From contig CACYBB010000008.1 of the NCBI GenBank assembly GCA_902772585.1, forward strand, positions 1 to 64,000: DNA of 64,000 nucleotides. The letters run 5' to 3'. Source of the DNA: an uncultured Bacteroidales bacterium. GTDB taxonomy: Bacteria > Bacteroidota > Bacteroidia > Bacteroidales > Bacteroidaceae. The notes below the pieces were generated by a model. That model saw nothing but the letters and a program-made list of their open reading frames with translations, did not search any database and had not been told where the DNA came from. The position numbers were made by a program, and so were the translations under genes. Each line of letters starts with the position of its first letter. Within the stretch, counting starts at the first letter, position 1. Positions 42,453 through 50,315 of the stretch are shown here, piece by piece.

Positions 42453-44263
42453 GATTCTATTTCACTCAATTCTAACCATCGCATAGACTTTTCGTCCAAC
42501 TCTTCATTCAGCTGTGGCAGTCTCTTGCTCAGTTTTGTAATCTCTTCCACCGAGGTCGTTCCTCCGCAGAGTGCTTCTTCTATCTGTTTCTTCTCAGCCT
42601 CCAGGGCCTCGATGTCTTTCTCCAACTGTTCCAGTTCACGCTTCTCCTTGTAGGACAGGCGTCTGCGGGAAGACCCTCCCCCTTGCCCCTCCCTGTTAGG
42701 GCGGGGAGTAGATAGATCTTTTCCATTAGAAGTGTGACCACTCCCCTCCCTCACAGGGAGGGGTTGAGGGAGAGTCTTCAGAGTCTTCTCCCACTCCCTA
42801 TACTGCGTATAGTTTCCTGGGAAGTCCTTGATTTCACCCTGTCCTTTGAACACCAGCAGATGGTCCACCACCTTATCCATAAAGTAGCGGTCGTGCGAGA
42901 CCACGATGACACAACCGGGGAAGTCCTGCAGGTATTCCTCCAGAATCTGTAGCGTCACGATGTCAAGGTCGTTAGTGGGCTCGTCCAGCACCAGGAAGTT
43001 GGGGTTCCGCATCAGCACCGTACACAGGTACAGTTTCCTGCGCTCACCACCACTTAGCTTATATACATAATTATATTGTTGCTCTGGCGTAAACAGGAAG
43101 TACTGCAACAACTGCGAGGCACTCATCTTGCGTCCGCTGCCCAGGTCCACATAGTCGGCAATGGCCGTTATCACGTCGATGACCTTGTCCTGTTCGTTGA
43201 ACTGCAAACCCTCCTGCGAGAAGTAGCCGAACTTCACCGTCTCGCCGATAACTATGCGTCCTTCATCCACAGGCACCAGTCCCAACAGCATCTTGATAAA
43301 CGTCGATTTTCCCGTACCGTTCGAACCCACAATACCCATCTTCTCGAATCTCGAGAAATTGTAGTAGAAGTCCTTCAGAATAACCGTCTCGTCATACCTC
43401 TTAGATATATACTGGCACTCAAATATCTTGCTGCCGATATATACGTTCGACGCTTTCAGCCTCAGTTGGCGTTCCTCCAGACGTTGCTTGGCCACCTTCT
43501 CCAACTCGTAGAACGCCTCCTCCCTGTAGCGGGCCTTGTGTCCACGAGCCTGCGGCTGACGACGCATCCAGTCCAACTCCGTACGATACAGGTTGTTGGC
43601 ACGCGCCACCTCTGCCCTGCGGTTGTCAATACGCTCCTGACGCTTCTCCAAGTAGTAGGCATAGTTGCCACGATAGGTATAGATAGTGTGGTCGTCCAGT
43701 TCCAGGATAACACTACATACACGGTCCAGAAAGAAACGGTCGTGGGTCACCATCAGCAACGTTCTGTTGCTACGTGCCAGGAAACCTTCCAGCCATTCTA
43801 TCATCTCCAAGTCCAAATGGTTCGTGGGCTCGTCCAGAATCAGCAGGTCAGGCTCTGTCAACAGCACGTTGGCCAGTGCCACACGCTTCTGCTGACCACC
43901 AGAGAGTTGTCCCATCGGCTGTTCCAGATCGCGTATCTTCAGTTGCGTCAACACCTGCTTGGCCTTCAACACCTTCTCAGGGTCGCCCTGATGGTTGAAG
44001 CACGCATCCAGCACCGACTCCTCAGGGTCGAACTGTGGCGACTGCTCCAGGAATCCTACCTTCAGATCCTTGCGATACACGATGTCACCGCTGTCGTAGC
44101 CCTCCTTGCCAGAGAGTATCGACAGCAGCGTCGATTTGCCCGTACCGTTCTTCGCTATCAGTCCCACCTTCTGGCCTTCGCCAATGGAGAAACTGATGTC
44201 GCGAAAAAGCGTCAGCGCGCCAAACGACTTCGTCAAGTGTTGTACGTCCAGATAGGGTGTCAT
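42449..44263 (-). CDS. ABC-F family ATPase with a repeat-derived insertion in its C-terminal linker
   Basis: A 604-residue soluble twin-ATPase of the ABC-F class, which acts on ribosomes. Walker A motifs are [12 protein letters not shown] and [12 protein letters not shown], signature motifs [12 protein letters not shown] and [11 protein letters not shown], Walker [13 protein letters not shown] and [12 protein letters not shown]. The C-terminal coiled coil starts [18 protein letters not shown]. Just before it, residues about 495-532 ([11 protein letters not shown]...[11 protein letters not shown]) are encoded by an inverted-repeat element at 42669-42779 and look foreign. Start at 44263 ([15 protein letters not shown]) fits the family. 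Confidence 0.9.
   Translation of the reverse strand: MTPYLDVQHLTKSFGALTLFRDISFSIGEGQKVGLIAKNGTGKSTLLSILSGKEGYDSGDIVYRKDLKVGFLEQSPQFDPEESVLDACFNHQGDPEKVLKAKQVLTQLKIRDLEQPMGQLSGGQQKRVALANVLLTEPDLLILDEPTNHLDLEMIEWLEGFLARSNRTLLMVTHDRFFLDRVCSVILELDDHTIYTYRGNYAYYLEKRQERIDNRRAEVARANNLYRTELDWMRRQPQARGHKARYREEAFYELEKVAKQRLEERQLRLKASNVYIGSKIFECQYISKRYDETVILKDFYYNFSRFEKMGIVGSNGTGKSTFIKMLLGLVPVDEGRIVIGETVKFGYFSQEGLQFNEQDKVIDVITAIADYVDLGSGRKMSASQLLQYFLFTPEQQYNYVYKLSGGERRKLYLCTVLMRNPNFLVLDEPTNDLDIVTLQILEEYLQDFPGCVIVVSHDRYFMDKVVDHLLVFKGQGEIKDFPGNYTQYREWEKTLKTLPQPLPVREGSGHTSNGKDLSTPRPNREGQGGGSSRRRLSYKEKRELEQLEKDIEALEAEKKQIEEALCGGTTSVEEITKLSKRLPQLNEELDEKSMRWLELSEIES
42669..42779. repeat. Palindromic repeat inserted in frame in the ABC-F gene
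   Basis: Left arm 42669-42695 (GAAGACCCTCCC... CCCTG) matches the inverse of right arm 42754-42779 (CAGGGAGGGG...GTCTTC) with few differences. The 58-nt centre includes further G/C tracts. On the coding strand it is read through without a stop, giving a Pro/Arg/Gly-rich peptide. Confidence 0.75.
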
Positions 44264-44290
44264 TTCCTTGTGTGGCTTTATTTCAAGCCA

Positions 44291-44321
44291 CAAAGGTACG
44301 AATAAGTGAGCACAATACAAA
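44291..44321 (-). promoter_or_regulatory. Promoter of ABC-F-recR operon
   Basis: Minus-strand TTTG (44318-44321), 19 nt, TACCTTTG (44291-44298), 27 nt from the ATG at 44263. Confidence 0.85.
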
Positions 44322-44342
44322 ACAAAAAGGGCGTTTTTTGTT

Positions 44343-45401
44343 TTAATTGTCGAGCGAAAGCATCTTCTTCCTTATATTTTCTTTTGCTGTTGCGGGTTGT
44401 AGGGCTATTTCGAGGGGCAAGTCAGGAGGGTTGATGCAGGCAACCCGGGCGAAGCCGGCAGCCATGAGTTGTTGTTCGTCGGCTATGCGACCAGCCATCA
44501 GCATGACGGGCACATCGTGTTTTTGTGCTCGTTGCAAGATACCATAGGGCAGTTTGCCCATCAGCGTCTGGCGGTCGGCAGAACCTTCGCCAGTAATCAC
44601 GAGGTCGGCATCTTGCAGCAGGTCGTCAAAATGGATAGTGTCTAACAGGAGCTCAATGCCCGAGCGACACTCCGCATTCATATATTGCAGGAAAGCATAG
44701 CCCAAGCCGCCAGCAGCACCTGCCCCTGGACTATCTTGCCAATCGCGGCCCAGATGTTTGGCTGAGGTCTCCGCAAACCGTTTGGCGCGCGCATCGAGGT
44801 CAAGCACCATCTCAGGTGTTGCCCCTTTCTGAGGCGCGAAAACAAACGCTGCGCCATTCTCGCCGCAAAGCGGATTGGTGACATCCGTCGCTATCGTGAA
44901 GCGCACATCATCCAGTTCGCGCACATCGTCCCAATTACCACCATTCGAAAAACTATCGATAATCGCCCGCAACATGCCTATGCCGCAATCGCTGGTAGCA
45001 CTTCCGCCAAGTCCGACAATAATATGCTTGCAACCTCTTCTTACGGCATCCACCACCAACTGGCCCGTGCCATAACTCGTCGCCACCATCGGATTGCGCT
45101 CTTCCGGTTTGACCAGCGTCAGTCCGCTGGCCTTGGCAATCTCTATCACCGCCATATCGCCCTGCACCAGATACTGCGTCACAATTGTTCGCATCATCGG
45201 ATCTTTCACGTTAACCTCCACAATCTCGCCGCCCATCGCAGCATAGAAAGCTTCCAGCCATCCCTCGCCGCCATCGCTCACAGGCACCTGCACGACCTCT
45301 GCCTCAGGCATCTTCGCCATAATACCCTCACTTGCCGCCTGATTAGCCTCAGCCGACGTCAGACAACCCTTAAACGAATCTATTGCTGCAATAATTTTCA
45401 T
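44343..45401 (-). CDS. Glycerate kinase (GarK/GlxK type)
   Basis: Phosphorylates D-glycerate with ATP (2- or 3-phosphoglycerate product depends on subclass). The 352-residue protein starts MKIIAAIDSFKGCLTSAEAN, then VSDGGEGWLEAF, GLGGSATSDCGIGML, VTNPLCGENGAAFVFAPQKGA and VITGEGSADRQTLMGKLPYG, all family blocks. A GTG two codons upstream (45407) is possible; the ATG at 45401 is preferred. It follows the RAYT-like gene by 19 nt on the same strand; no separate promoter was seen. Confidence 0.93.
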   Translation of the reverse strand: MKIIAAIDSFKGCLTSAEANQAASEGIMAKMPEAEVVQVPVSDGGEGWLEAFYAAMGGEIVEVNVKDPMMRTIVTQYLVQGDMAVIEIAKASGLTLVKPEERNPMVATSYGTGQLVVDAVRRGCKHIIVGLGGSATSDCGIGMLRAIIDSFSNGGNWDDVRELDDVRFTIATDVTNPLCGENGAAFVFAPQKGATPEMVLDLDARAKRFAETSAKHLGRDWQDSPGAGAAGGLGYAFLQYMNAECRSGIELLLDTIHFDDLLQDADLVITGEGSADRQTLMGKLPYGILQRAQKHDVPVMLMAGRIADEQQLMAAGFARVACINPPDLPLEIALQPATAKENIRKKMLSLDN

Positions 45402-45420
45402 CTTCACATTGATTTTCTAT

Positions 45421-46740
45421 CTATTTTTGAAGCAACCGCTTGGCCATCTCATTAAGCGCCACGAAGCGGTAACGCTGCGCTGTCAACGGAATGGGTGTAT
45501 AGGCATAATGCCGTGCCTCAGCCTTGCGGCGCAACGTCTCTTCGACCGCTGCTTGGATGTCTGCATCGAAAAATGTCTGCTCAGTCGGTTCCAATAGCAG
45601 CAACTGTCCTCTCGAACACGCCTCGAAATACACGCCGCCCGGTTTGTAGTAACGTTCGTGCGGCGTTCCCTCTTTAGGGAAACCGTCATTGAGCAACACC
45701 ACCAGCGGATAGCCCTGCTCGCGCAAAGTACGGGCAATGAGTTGCTCACCTTTGCTGATGGCCGCCGTATAGGTGACCGTTCCGTTATGCGCCGCTGCTA
45801 GCACTATCCTCAGCCGTTCCTGCACCTCTTCGTTGGTTGCACTTCGCGACATCTCCACGACCTGCTTATCGGGCCAGTCCAAAAGGAAATGGTTTCCCAT
45901 CGATGTAAATGATAGCCCTGCTGCCTCTGTCCGCCTGTGCAGCCTGAAAAGCTCAGGGTTGTGGTTCTTTATCCATAGCCGCCGTGGGTTGTCCTTTACA
46001 TAGTCAATCATCCGTCGCAACTGCCCAGGCGCATGGAGTATGCGCTCATGATAATAAGCCGCGTCCTGCTCCCAGATACTACCTCTGCGCGCAAAAATGC
46101 GTGCAAAATGCACAGGTGCCTTCCCATCATCATTCCCGTGCACTCCAGTGCCGTCCCTTCCCCCATCTCCGTGCATTCCTGTGTCATTCTCTTCTCCGTT
46201 CCCGTGCATTCCACTGCCGTCCCTTCCTCCATCTCCGTGCACTCCAGCGGCGTCCCTTCCTCCATCTCCGTGCACTCCAGCGGCGTCCCTTCCTCCATCT
46301 CCGTGCACTCCAGCGGCGTTCTCGCCGCTGCCATACATTTCCTTATACACCTTCGTGCACCCACTCTTGAACCCGCGCACCACCGCCCCGATGCTCTGCG
46401 GCAAGGGCTCCAGCACCTGAACTACCAGATGCACGTGGTCGGGCATCACTTTCTGCGCCAGCACCTTCAACGCGAACCCCTTCCCCGCATAAAACTGCGC
46501 CAGCCCGCATAACATCTGATACACACGACGCCCAAAGGGATTGAGCCTCACGAAAGCCGTTTCCGCACGCTCGCCCTCCAGCACTCCAAACAGCGGATAG
46601 CGTTCCTCCACAGGCAACGTAAAATGATAGATAGCACGTCCCTTGTAGTCCCATCCGTTTTCACGGTGGTGCCTCATGGGGTCTGCCGGCTTCCGTTTCC
46701 CCTGTTGGATTGTCGCTGCTACGACATCTTTGTCTTTCAT
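45421..46740 (-). CDS. REP-associated tyrosine (HUH) transposase-like protein with C-terminal Rossmann-like domain and internal minisatellite
   Basis: The 439-residue protein has an N-terminal Y1/HUH domain: PDHVHLVVQ with the metal-binding His pair at 102 and 104, helix VVRGFKSGCTKVYKEMY, and after an insertion GSIWEQDAAYYHERIL (Tyr229/230, candidate nucleophiles) with MIDYVKDNPRRLW, the RAYT-type tail. Residues 142-207 are six 11-residue repeats (AAGVHGDGGRD and variants). Residues about 275-439 form a second domain (AAISKGEQLIARTLREQGYPL, then YYKPGGVYFEACSRGQLLLLEP) that resembles the DprA/SLOG Rossmann fold by pattern only. Function inferred: mobilising or maintaining the palindromic repeats found directly upstream. 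Confidence 0.75.
   Translation of the reverse strand: MKDKDVVAATIQQGKRKPADPMRHHRENGWDYKGRAIYHFTLPVEERYPLFGVLEGERAETAFVRLNPFGRRVYQMLCGLAQFYAGKGFALKVLAQKVMPDHVHLVVQVLEPLPQSIGAVVRGFKSGCTKVYKEMYGSGENAAGVHGDGGRDAAGVHGDGGRDAAGVHGDGGRDGSGMHGNGEENDTGMHGDGGRDGTGVHGNDDGKAPVHFARIFARRGSIWEQDAAYYHERILHAPGQLRRMIDYVKDNPRRLWIKNHNPELFRLHRRTEAAGLSFTSMGNHFLLDWPDKQVVEMSRSATNEEVQERLRIVLAAAHNGTVTYTAAISKGEQLIARTLREQGYPLVVLLNDGFPKEGTPHERYYKPGGVYFEACSRGQLLLLEPTEQTFFDADIQAAVEETLRRKAEARHYAYTPIPLTAQRYRFVALNEMAKRLLQK
46120..46317. repeat. 33-bp minisatellite, six in-frame units
   Basis: Six tandem 33-bp units encode 11 residues each; the first three units from the gene's 5' side encode identical peptides AAGVHGDGGRD and are nearly identical in DNA, the others diverge (GSGMHGNGEEN, DTGMHGDGGRD, GTGVHGNDDGK). 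Copy number probably varies between strains. Confidence 0.9.
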
Positions 46741-46748
46741 ATTGCCTG

Positions 46749-46781
46749 CAAATTTACGAAAAAAAATGCGAGATATGCAAG
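46749..46781 (-). promoter_or_regulatory. Promoter of RAYT-like gene
   Basis: Minus-strand CTTG (46778-46781), 21 nt, TAAATTTG (46749-46756), 8 nt from the ATG. A short leader and a weak -33 box suggest low expression. Confidence 0.5.
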
Positions 46782-46830
46782 TTTTTTACACAAAAAACGG
46801 AAGACGTTCCTGATTTGGCTTGACTGTCAT

Positions 46831-46918
46831 TTTTACCCTCACATACTCACATAACAAGCCTCAAACCCTTATACACAGGGCGTTTGAGGGGCGTGAGGGA
46901 GAACGAAAGTCCCTCACG
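46831..46918 (+). repeat. REP-like palindromic unit, left copy
   Basis: CCCTCACATACTCACAT leads into a hairpin CCTCAAAC (46859-46866)/GTTTGAGG (46882-46889) with inner CCCT/AGGG pairs, then a second hairpin CGTGAGGGA (46892-46900)/TCCCTCACG (46910-46918). Confidence 0.75.
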
Positions 46919-47005
46919 TTACCCTCACATTTTGAGTCACATTCACTCACATCACATAGTTACGCTTACCTGACGTGAGTGTTCAAAGAGAAAAAAGTGA
47001 GGGAG

Positions 47006-47095
47006 ACGTGAGGGAGAATAAATATCCCTCACGTGCCCTCAGCCCTTTGTACATCGGTATTTGAGAGGGATCATGTGAATATGTGAGGGACATTT
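47006..47095 (-). repeat. REP-like palindromic unit, right copy in inverted orientation
   Basis: Begins with hairpin ACGTGAGGGA (47006-47015)/TCCCTCACGT (47025-47034), then CCCTCAGCCCTTTGTAC with a TTTGAGAGGG partner, and ends in ATATGTGAGGGAC. Its reverse complement aligns along its whole length with 46831-46918. Confidence 0.75.
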
Positions 47096-47166
47096 TCGAA
47101 TTCCTTGATTTTTTGCGTCAAAGGGTCAACCTACATCACAAATAAAACTGTCTAAGACTTGCGTTC

Positions 47167-47250
47167 AGTCCGACGTATCCAAACTCCCAGTCCGAAGGCT
47201 TCGGACTCATAGTCCGAAAGGAGCGGACTGTTAGTCCGTAGGGACGGACT
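47167..47250. repeat. Four tandem 22-bp units with AGTCCG/CGGACT palindromes
   Basis: AGTCCG occurs at 47167, 47189, 47211 and 47233, exactly 22 bp apart. The last three units each close with CGGACT (ending 47207, 47229, 47250), so each can form a hairpin; the first unit has lost the closing half. Confidence 0.8.
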
Positions 47251-47300
47251 AATCTCTTCTTCTGGAATACAGTTCAATTAATAACCTTGCGTTATCATGC

Positions 47301-47338
47301 AATAACCCAGCCTTCTCATGCAAGAAAGCTGGGTTATT
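47301..47338. other. Long hairpin between the repeat field and the small surface-associated ORF
   Basis: AATAACCCAGC (47301-47311) pairs with GCTGGGTTATT (47328-47338); the stem continues inwards with TTCT/AGAA, closed by CATGCA. Without a proper T tract on either side it may still end the minus-strand LRR transcript. Confidence 0.5.
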
Positions 47339-47367
47339 TGATATAGAGGATAAAAATAATCTCATAA

Positions 47368-47526
47368 TTATTCTTCCCACCAATATTCTCTTGACAAGGC
47401 ATTGCCTGCATCGACTTCGTCTGTGGGGTCATTTACTGCAGACTGGAACTGTGAAGCTGCCAAGGTTTTCTGTATCTCCATTTTGTACACCTCCACTTGA
47501 GGTATTGTATATATCTTCTTTTTCAT
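47368..47526 (-). CDS. Small conserved-type protein downstream of the LRR gene
   Basis: A 52-residue ORF, MKKKIYTIPQVEVYKMEIQ at the start, a polar acidic middle, and the aromatic/acidic C-terminus ALSREYWWEE. Tiny Bacteroidales proteins with a MKKxYxxP opening and such a tail often sit near surface or secretion genes; function unknown. It starts 8 nt after the LRR stop, so it is probably co-transcribed. Confidence 0.6.
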   Translation of the reverse strand: MKKKIYTIPQVEVYKMEIQKTLAASQFQSAVNDPTDEVDAGNALSREYWWEE

Positions 47527-47534
47527 AGTATTTC

Positions 47535-49370
47535 TTATTTAATGATTACCTTTTTACCATTCACGATGTAGAGTCCAGATGTTGGATTGGCTACACGACG
47601 TCCTTGCAAATCATAATAGCCCTGTGGCGCTTTTTCTTGAGAAGCGACTTTCATAATCTCTGTTGTCTCCCCATCGTCAAAGTTCAAGGTTAATCCACGA
47701 GCAGCAGTGGGCAGGTCAGCAGTTGGCAGAGGCAGATACGCTTTGCCAGCACTCAGCGTTGAGCCATCACTAACAGCATAGAAACCAAGATTACCACCCT
47801 TGTTGGCAAGTACATAGTTCGTGTAGTCGCCATTCACCTTATTCAGATTTGTATCTGTCGTTACACCTTTCATCATATTCGGATAAACGGGCTCTCCAAC
47901 GCCAGCAGGTATAGTATATACACCTTTATTCCCTTTTACTACGACTCCAGTAAACGGAGGAACATAATACGTGCGAGTCAGCGTAACCTGGCCAGTAGCC
48001 TTCTCATAAGAGGAAACCACATAGGCCTTAACGTCCTCAGTACCAGAGAGGTCTATAGGATTAGAGCCACAGAATGTGCCAATTCCTAAATCACCAATGG
48101 TAATATCCTCAGAGGTAATTGCTACTTTAGTTCCAAAGCCACTCCAAGGCGCTGAAGCGCTATAAGAGCTTACAGAGGCTGCAAGAACGTGGAGTTTAGC
48201 ATAGTCAACATAAGAATTCTCAAATGCATTGCTTTTTGTAGTAGGTACATTCTCCGCAAAACAAAATACATCAGTGAGGGCAGAACAATTTGCAAAAGTA
48301 TTGTCTTTTTTTATAGATTGAACTCCTGAACCTATTATGATTGTACGCAGACTAGTACAATAATCGAAAGATAAATCCCCAATTGTAGTCACGCTATTGG
48401 GAATTGATATAGAAGTGAGGCTAGAACATCCATAGAAAACACCAAATGCCAAATCTATAACCCCATCGGGAATTATGATTTCTTTTAATGACGTACAATT
48501 AGAGAAAGTGGTACTATACAAAGTGGTTATTCCATTAGGTATGTTTATAGTCTCTAGGGAAGAACAATTACTGAATGCACTATAATTAATAGTCGTAACA
48601 CTTTCTGGCAAATCAATTGATTTTAATCCTGTACAGCCGCTAAAAGCATGGTTGTCAATCCAAGTAACACCATCATGGAATTGTATTGTTTTTAAACCCG
48701 TACAGTTTGCAAAAACGTAACGTTTAACTTTCTTAATCGAAGTAGGTATCGTAACATCTATAATCTCCTCGTTATTAATGAACAAATGTCGCTCAATTTC
48801 GTCAACTTGAAAATCAATATTAAGCCATGATTCGAGACTGGCAATATTATATTTTGTTACACCACTATACTCAAACGCAAATTCTTCAATAGCAGTAACT
48901 GAGCTAGGAATATTAATAGACTGAAGGTTAGTACAATACATAAATGCATTGGCCTGTATTGTTTCAAGACCTTCAGGAAGAACAATACTTTCCATTTTTG
49001 TACAACCCGAAAAGGCATAACTACCTATCGTCAATAGACTATTGGGGATATTCACATAAGTAAGATTGCTGCATCCACTAAAAGCAGCATACCCAATGTG
49101 CGTCACATTATTACCAATACTGATAGTAGTTAGACCCGTGCAATCATAAAATGCCCTATCTACAATAGTAGTCACATTGTATTCCGTTTCTTCATAAACG
49201 ACTGTGGCAGGTATTACAACGTCGCCGCTATATGTGTCTGGCTTTGAAGTTACTTCTGCAATTTTTGCCTTCGATATCAGGTTGTAATAGATACCATCAA
49301 TCTCTACCGCATCAGCAAATGCGAAAAGAGGGAACAAAGCCAATAAAAACGTAAATAGATTCTTTTTCAT
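47535..49370 (-). CDS. BspA-like leucine-rich repeat surface protein with T9SS-type C-terminal tail
   Basis: A 611-residue exported protein. Signal peptide MKKNLFTFLLALFPLFAFA; then about a dozen LRR_5 repeats (residues about 60-400) with the recurring pattern FxxCxxLxxIxIPxxVxxIxxxAF; a beta-rich region; and a C-terminal tail GYYDLQGRRVANPTSG...GKKVIIK typical of Por/type IX secretion cargo in Bacteroidales. BspA-like proteins bind host proteins or other cells. AT content is clearly higher than in the neighbouring housekeeping genes, which suggests transfer or relaxed codon use. Confidence 0.88.
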   Translation of the reverse strand: MKKNLFTFLLALFPLFAFADAVEIDGIYYNLISKAKIAEVTSKPDTYSGDVVIPATVVYEETEYNVTTIVDRAFYDCTGLTTISIGNNVTHIGYAAFSGCSNLTYVNIPNSLLTIGSYAFSGCTKMESIVLPEGLETIQANAFMYCTNLQSINIPSSVTAIEEFAFEYSGVTKYNIASLESWLNIDFQVDEIERHLFINNEEIIDVTIPTSIKKVKRYVFANCTGLKTIQFHDGVTWIDNHAFSGCTGLKSIDLPESVTTINYSAFSNCSSLETINIPNGITTLYSTTFSNCTSLKEIIIPDGVIDLAFGVFYGCSSLTSISIPNSVTTIGDLSFDYCTSLRTIIIGSGVQSIKKDNTFANCSALTDVFCFAENVPTTKSNAFENSYVDYAKLHVLAASVSSYSASAPWSGFGTKVAITSEDITIGDLGIGTFCGSNPIDLSGTEDVKAYVVSSYEKATGQVTLTRTYYVPPFTGVVVKGNKGVYTIPAGVGEPVYPNMMKGVTTDTNLNKVNGDYTNYVLANKGGNLGFYAVSDGSTLSAGKAYLPLPTADLPTAARGLTLNFDDGETTEIMKVASQEKAPQGYYDLQGRRVANPTSGLYIVNGKKVIIK

Positions 49371-49497
49371 AATAATATTAATTTTAAGTTTAAAAAGACA
49401 TTATTTTTATGTTTCTTCATTAGAGAATTCCATAGTAGAATAAAAAACGTAATGGTTCCTTTAATTCTACTCATAAAATTCATGGTAATAATAATTA

Positions 49498-49725
49498 TTA
49501 TACTATCTCTATCGTCTTGTCTGAATCGTTTTCATCTTCAGATTCCTCAGTATAAACTACAAATTTCAGAAGGCCTTGATTTTTCATATTCTTTAAAATA
49601 CGTAATGCTATAATACCTTTGGTTTCTTCTGTAAAATCTTCGATTACTGGCATATTCTCTAAATCGATGTAGAAATCTTCCCTAACTCCAGCACCTGTAG
49701 CAACATGGTAACATACAGAATTCAT
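49498..49725 (-). CDS. Small acidic protein of unknown function
   Basis: 75 residues, no signal peptide or membrane segment. It has a helix-forming middle (ETKGIIALRILKNMKNQGLLKFVVY) and a strongly acidic tail (EESEDENDSDK). AT-rich like the LRR gene downstream. It begins about 65 nt after the terminator of the structured RNA and could be expressed by read-through. Not recognised; the coding prediction rests on composition and an undisturbed frame. Confidence 0.5.
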   Translation of the reverse strand: MNSVCYHVATGAGVREDFYIDLENMPVIEDFTEETKGIIALRILKNMKNQGLLKFVVYTEESEDENDSDKTIEIV

Positions 49726-49788
49726 AATTCTTTATCCTTTTGCCTACCACTCTCCCTGCTTCAGCGATTAAACTTAGGTTAGTATTGG

Positions 49789-49841
49789 AAAACAAAAAGG
49801 GCGCGGGAGAAACATTCGTCACTTATCCCGCTGTATAGGCC
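49789..49841 (-). terminator. Terminator of the structured RNA
   Basis: On the minus strand GCGGGA (49836-49841) pairs with TCCCGC (49803-49808), and GGGGC (49850-49854) can pair with GCCC (49799-49802); then TTTTTGTTTT. Confidence 0.75.
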
Positions 49842-50127
49842 TTCGCATTGCCCCTTTATCAAGATAAGCAACTCAGCCGGCCCACGCCATTGGGTATTAT
49901 AATAGGTAATACATGAAGCCAACAATGACTTCATTGCATTAGGATATAATACACCTTACGTGGACGCTTCGTTGCGAATACCTTCTGATAAAGTTTCAAG
50001 TTGCGAAGTTGATACAGCAGAAGATAACGTTCTGAAAACGTCCTTCGAGGCCGGCCTTACAAATGGCTTGTGGCCTCTGTTCCATCGATGTCTTGACGTG
50101 CCCAGCCACACGTGGTCAGGCCTTGTC
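49793..50127 (-). ncRNA. Candidate structured RNA of about 335 nt, family unknown
   Basis: A consensus promoter (50133-50163) and a strong terminator bound a region without ORF. Nested helices, given by plus coordinates: CCACG 49882-49886 with 49959-49963, enclosing GTATTATA 49894-49901 with 49945-49952, enclosing ATGAAG 49913-49918 with 49929-49934; CTTCTG 49982-49987 with 50018-50023; ACGTT 50027-50031 with 50037-50041; GAGGCC 50047-50052 with 50072-50077, plus inner ACAA/TTGT. The hallmarks of RNase P RNA, tmRNA and SRP RNA were sought and not found. Could instead be a long leader of the 75-residue ORF. Confidence 0.6.
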
Positions 50128-50132
50128 AGTTG

Positions 50133-50163
50133 CAAATATAGGGATTATTTTTGAAACGCCAAA
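50133..50163 (-). promoter_or_regulatory. Promoter of the structured RNA
   Basis: Minus-strand TTTG (50160-50163), 19 nt, TATATTTG (50133-50140): consensus fit. Confidence 0.8.
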
Positions 50164-50315
50164 GAAAAAGGATGAAAAATTTTGGATAAGGCTTGAATAT
50201 CGTTACGATATAGTTAGGATATAGCTTGGATATAACAATGAGATGATCTGCGTAATCTGCGCAATCTGCGAGAGATAAAAAGCGTTTCTGCGAAAGTGAC
50301 GGTAGGTTAAAAGCC

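Noticed and set aside
43076..44305. 409-codon open frame antisense to the ABC-F gene
   Set aside because: Gln/Arg/Leu-rich antisense shadow that crosses the ABC-F promoter.
47167..47250. CRISPR array
   Set aside because: Units are 22 bp with no variable spacers of constant length, and no cas genes are nearby.
49793..50127. RNase P RNA, tmRNA or SRP RNA
   Set aside because: The GAGGAAAGTCC core, a tag reading frame with Ala-Leu-Ala-Ala end plus tRNA-like 3' end, and the GGAAG-type SRP apex are all missing.
49498..50163. Type III toxin-antitoxin system (RNA, terminator, short ORF)
   Set aside because: The RNA has no tandem repeats and the 75-residue ORF is much shorter than ToxN-type toxins and shows none of their features.
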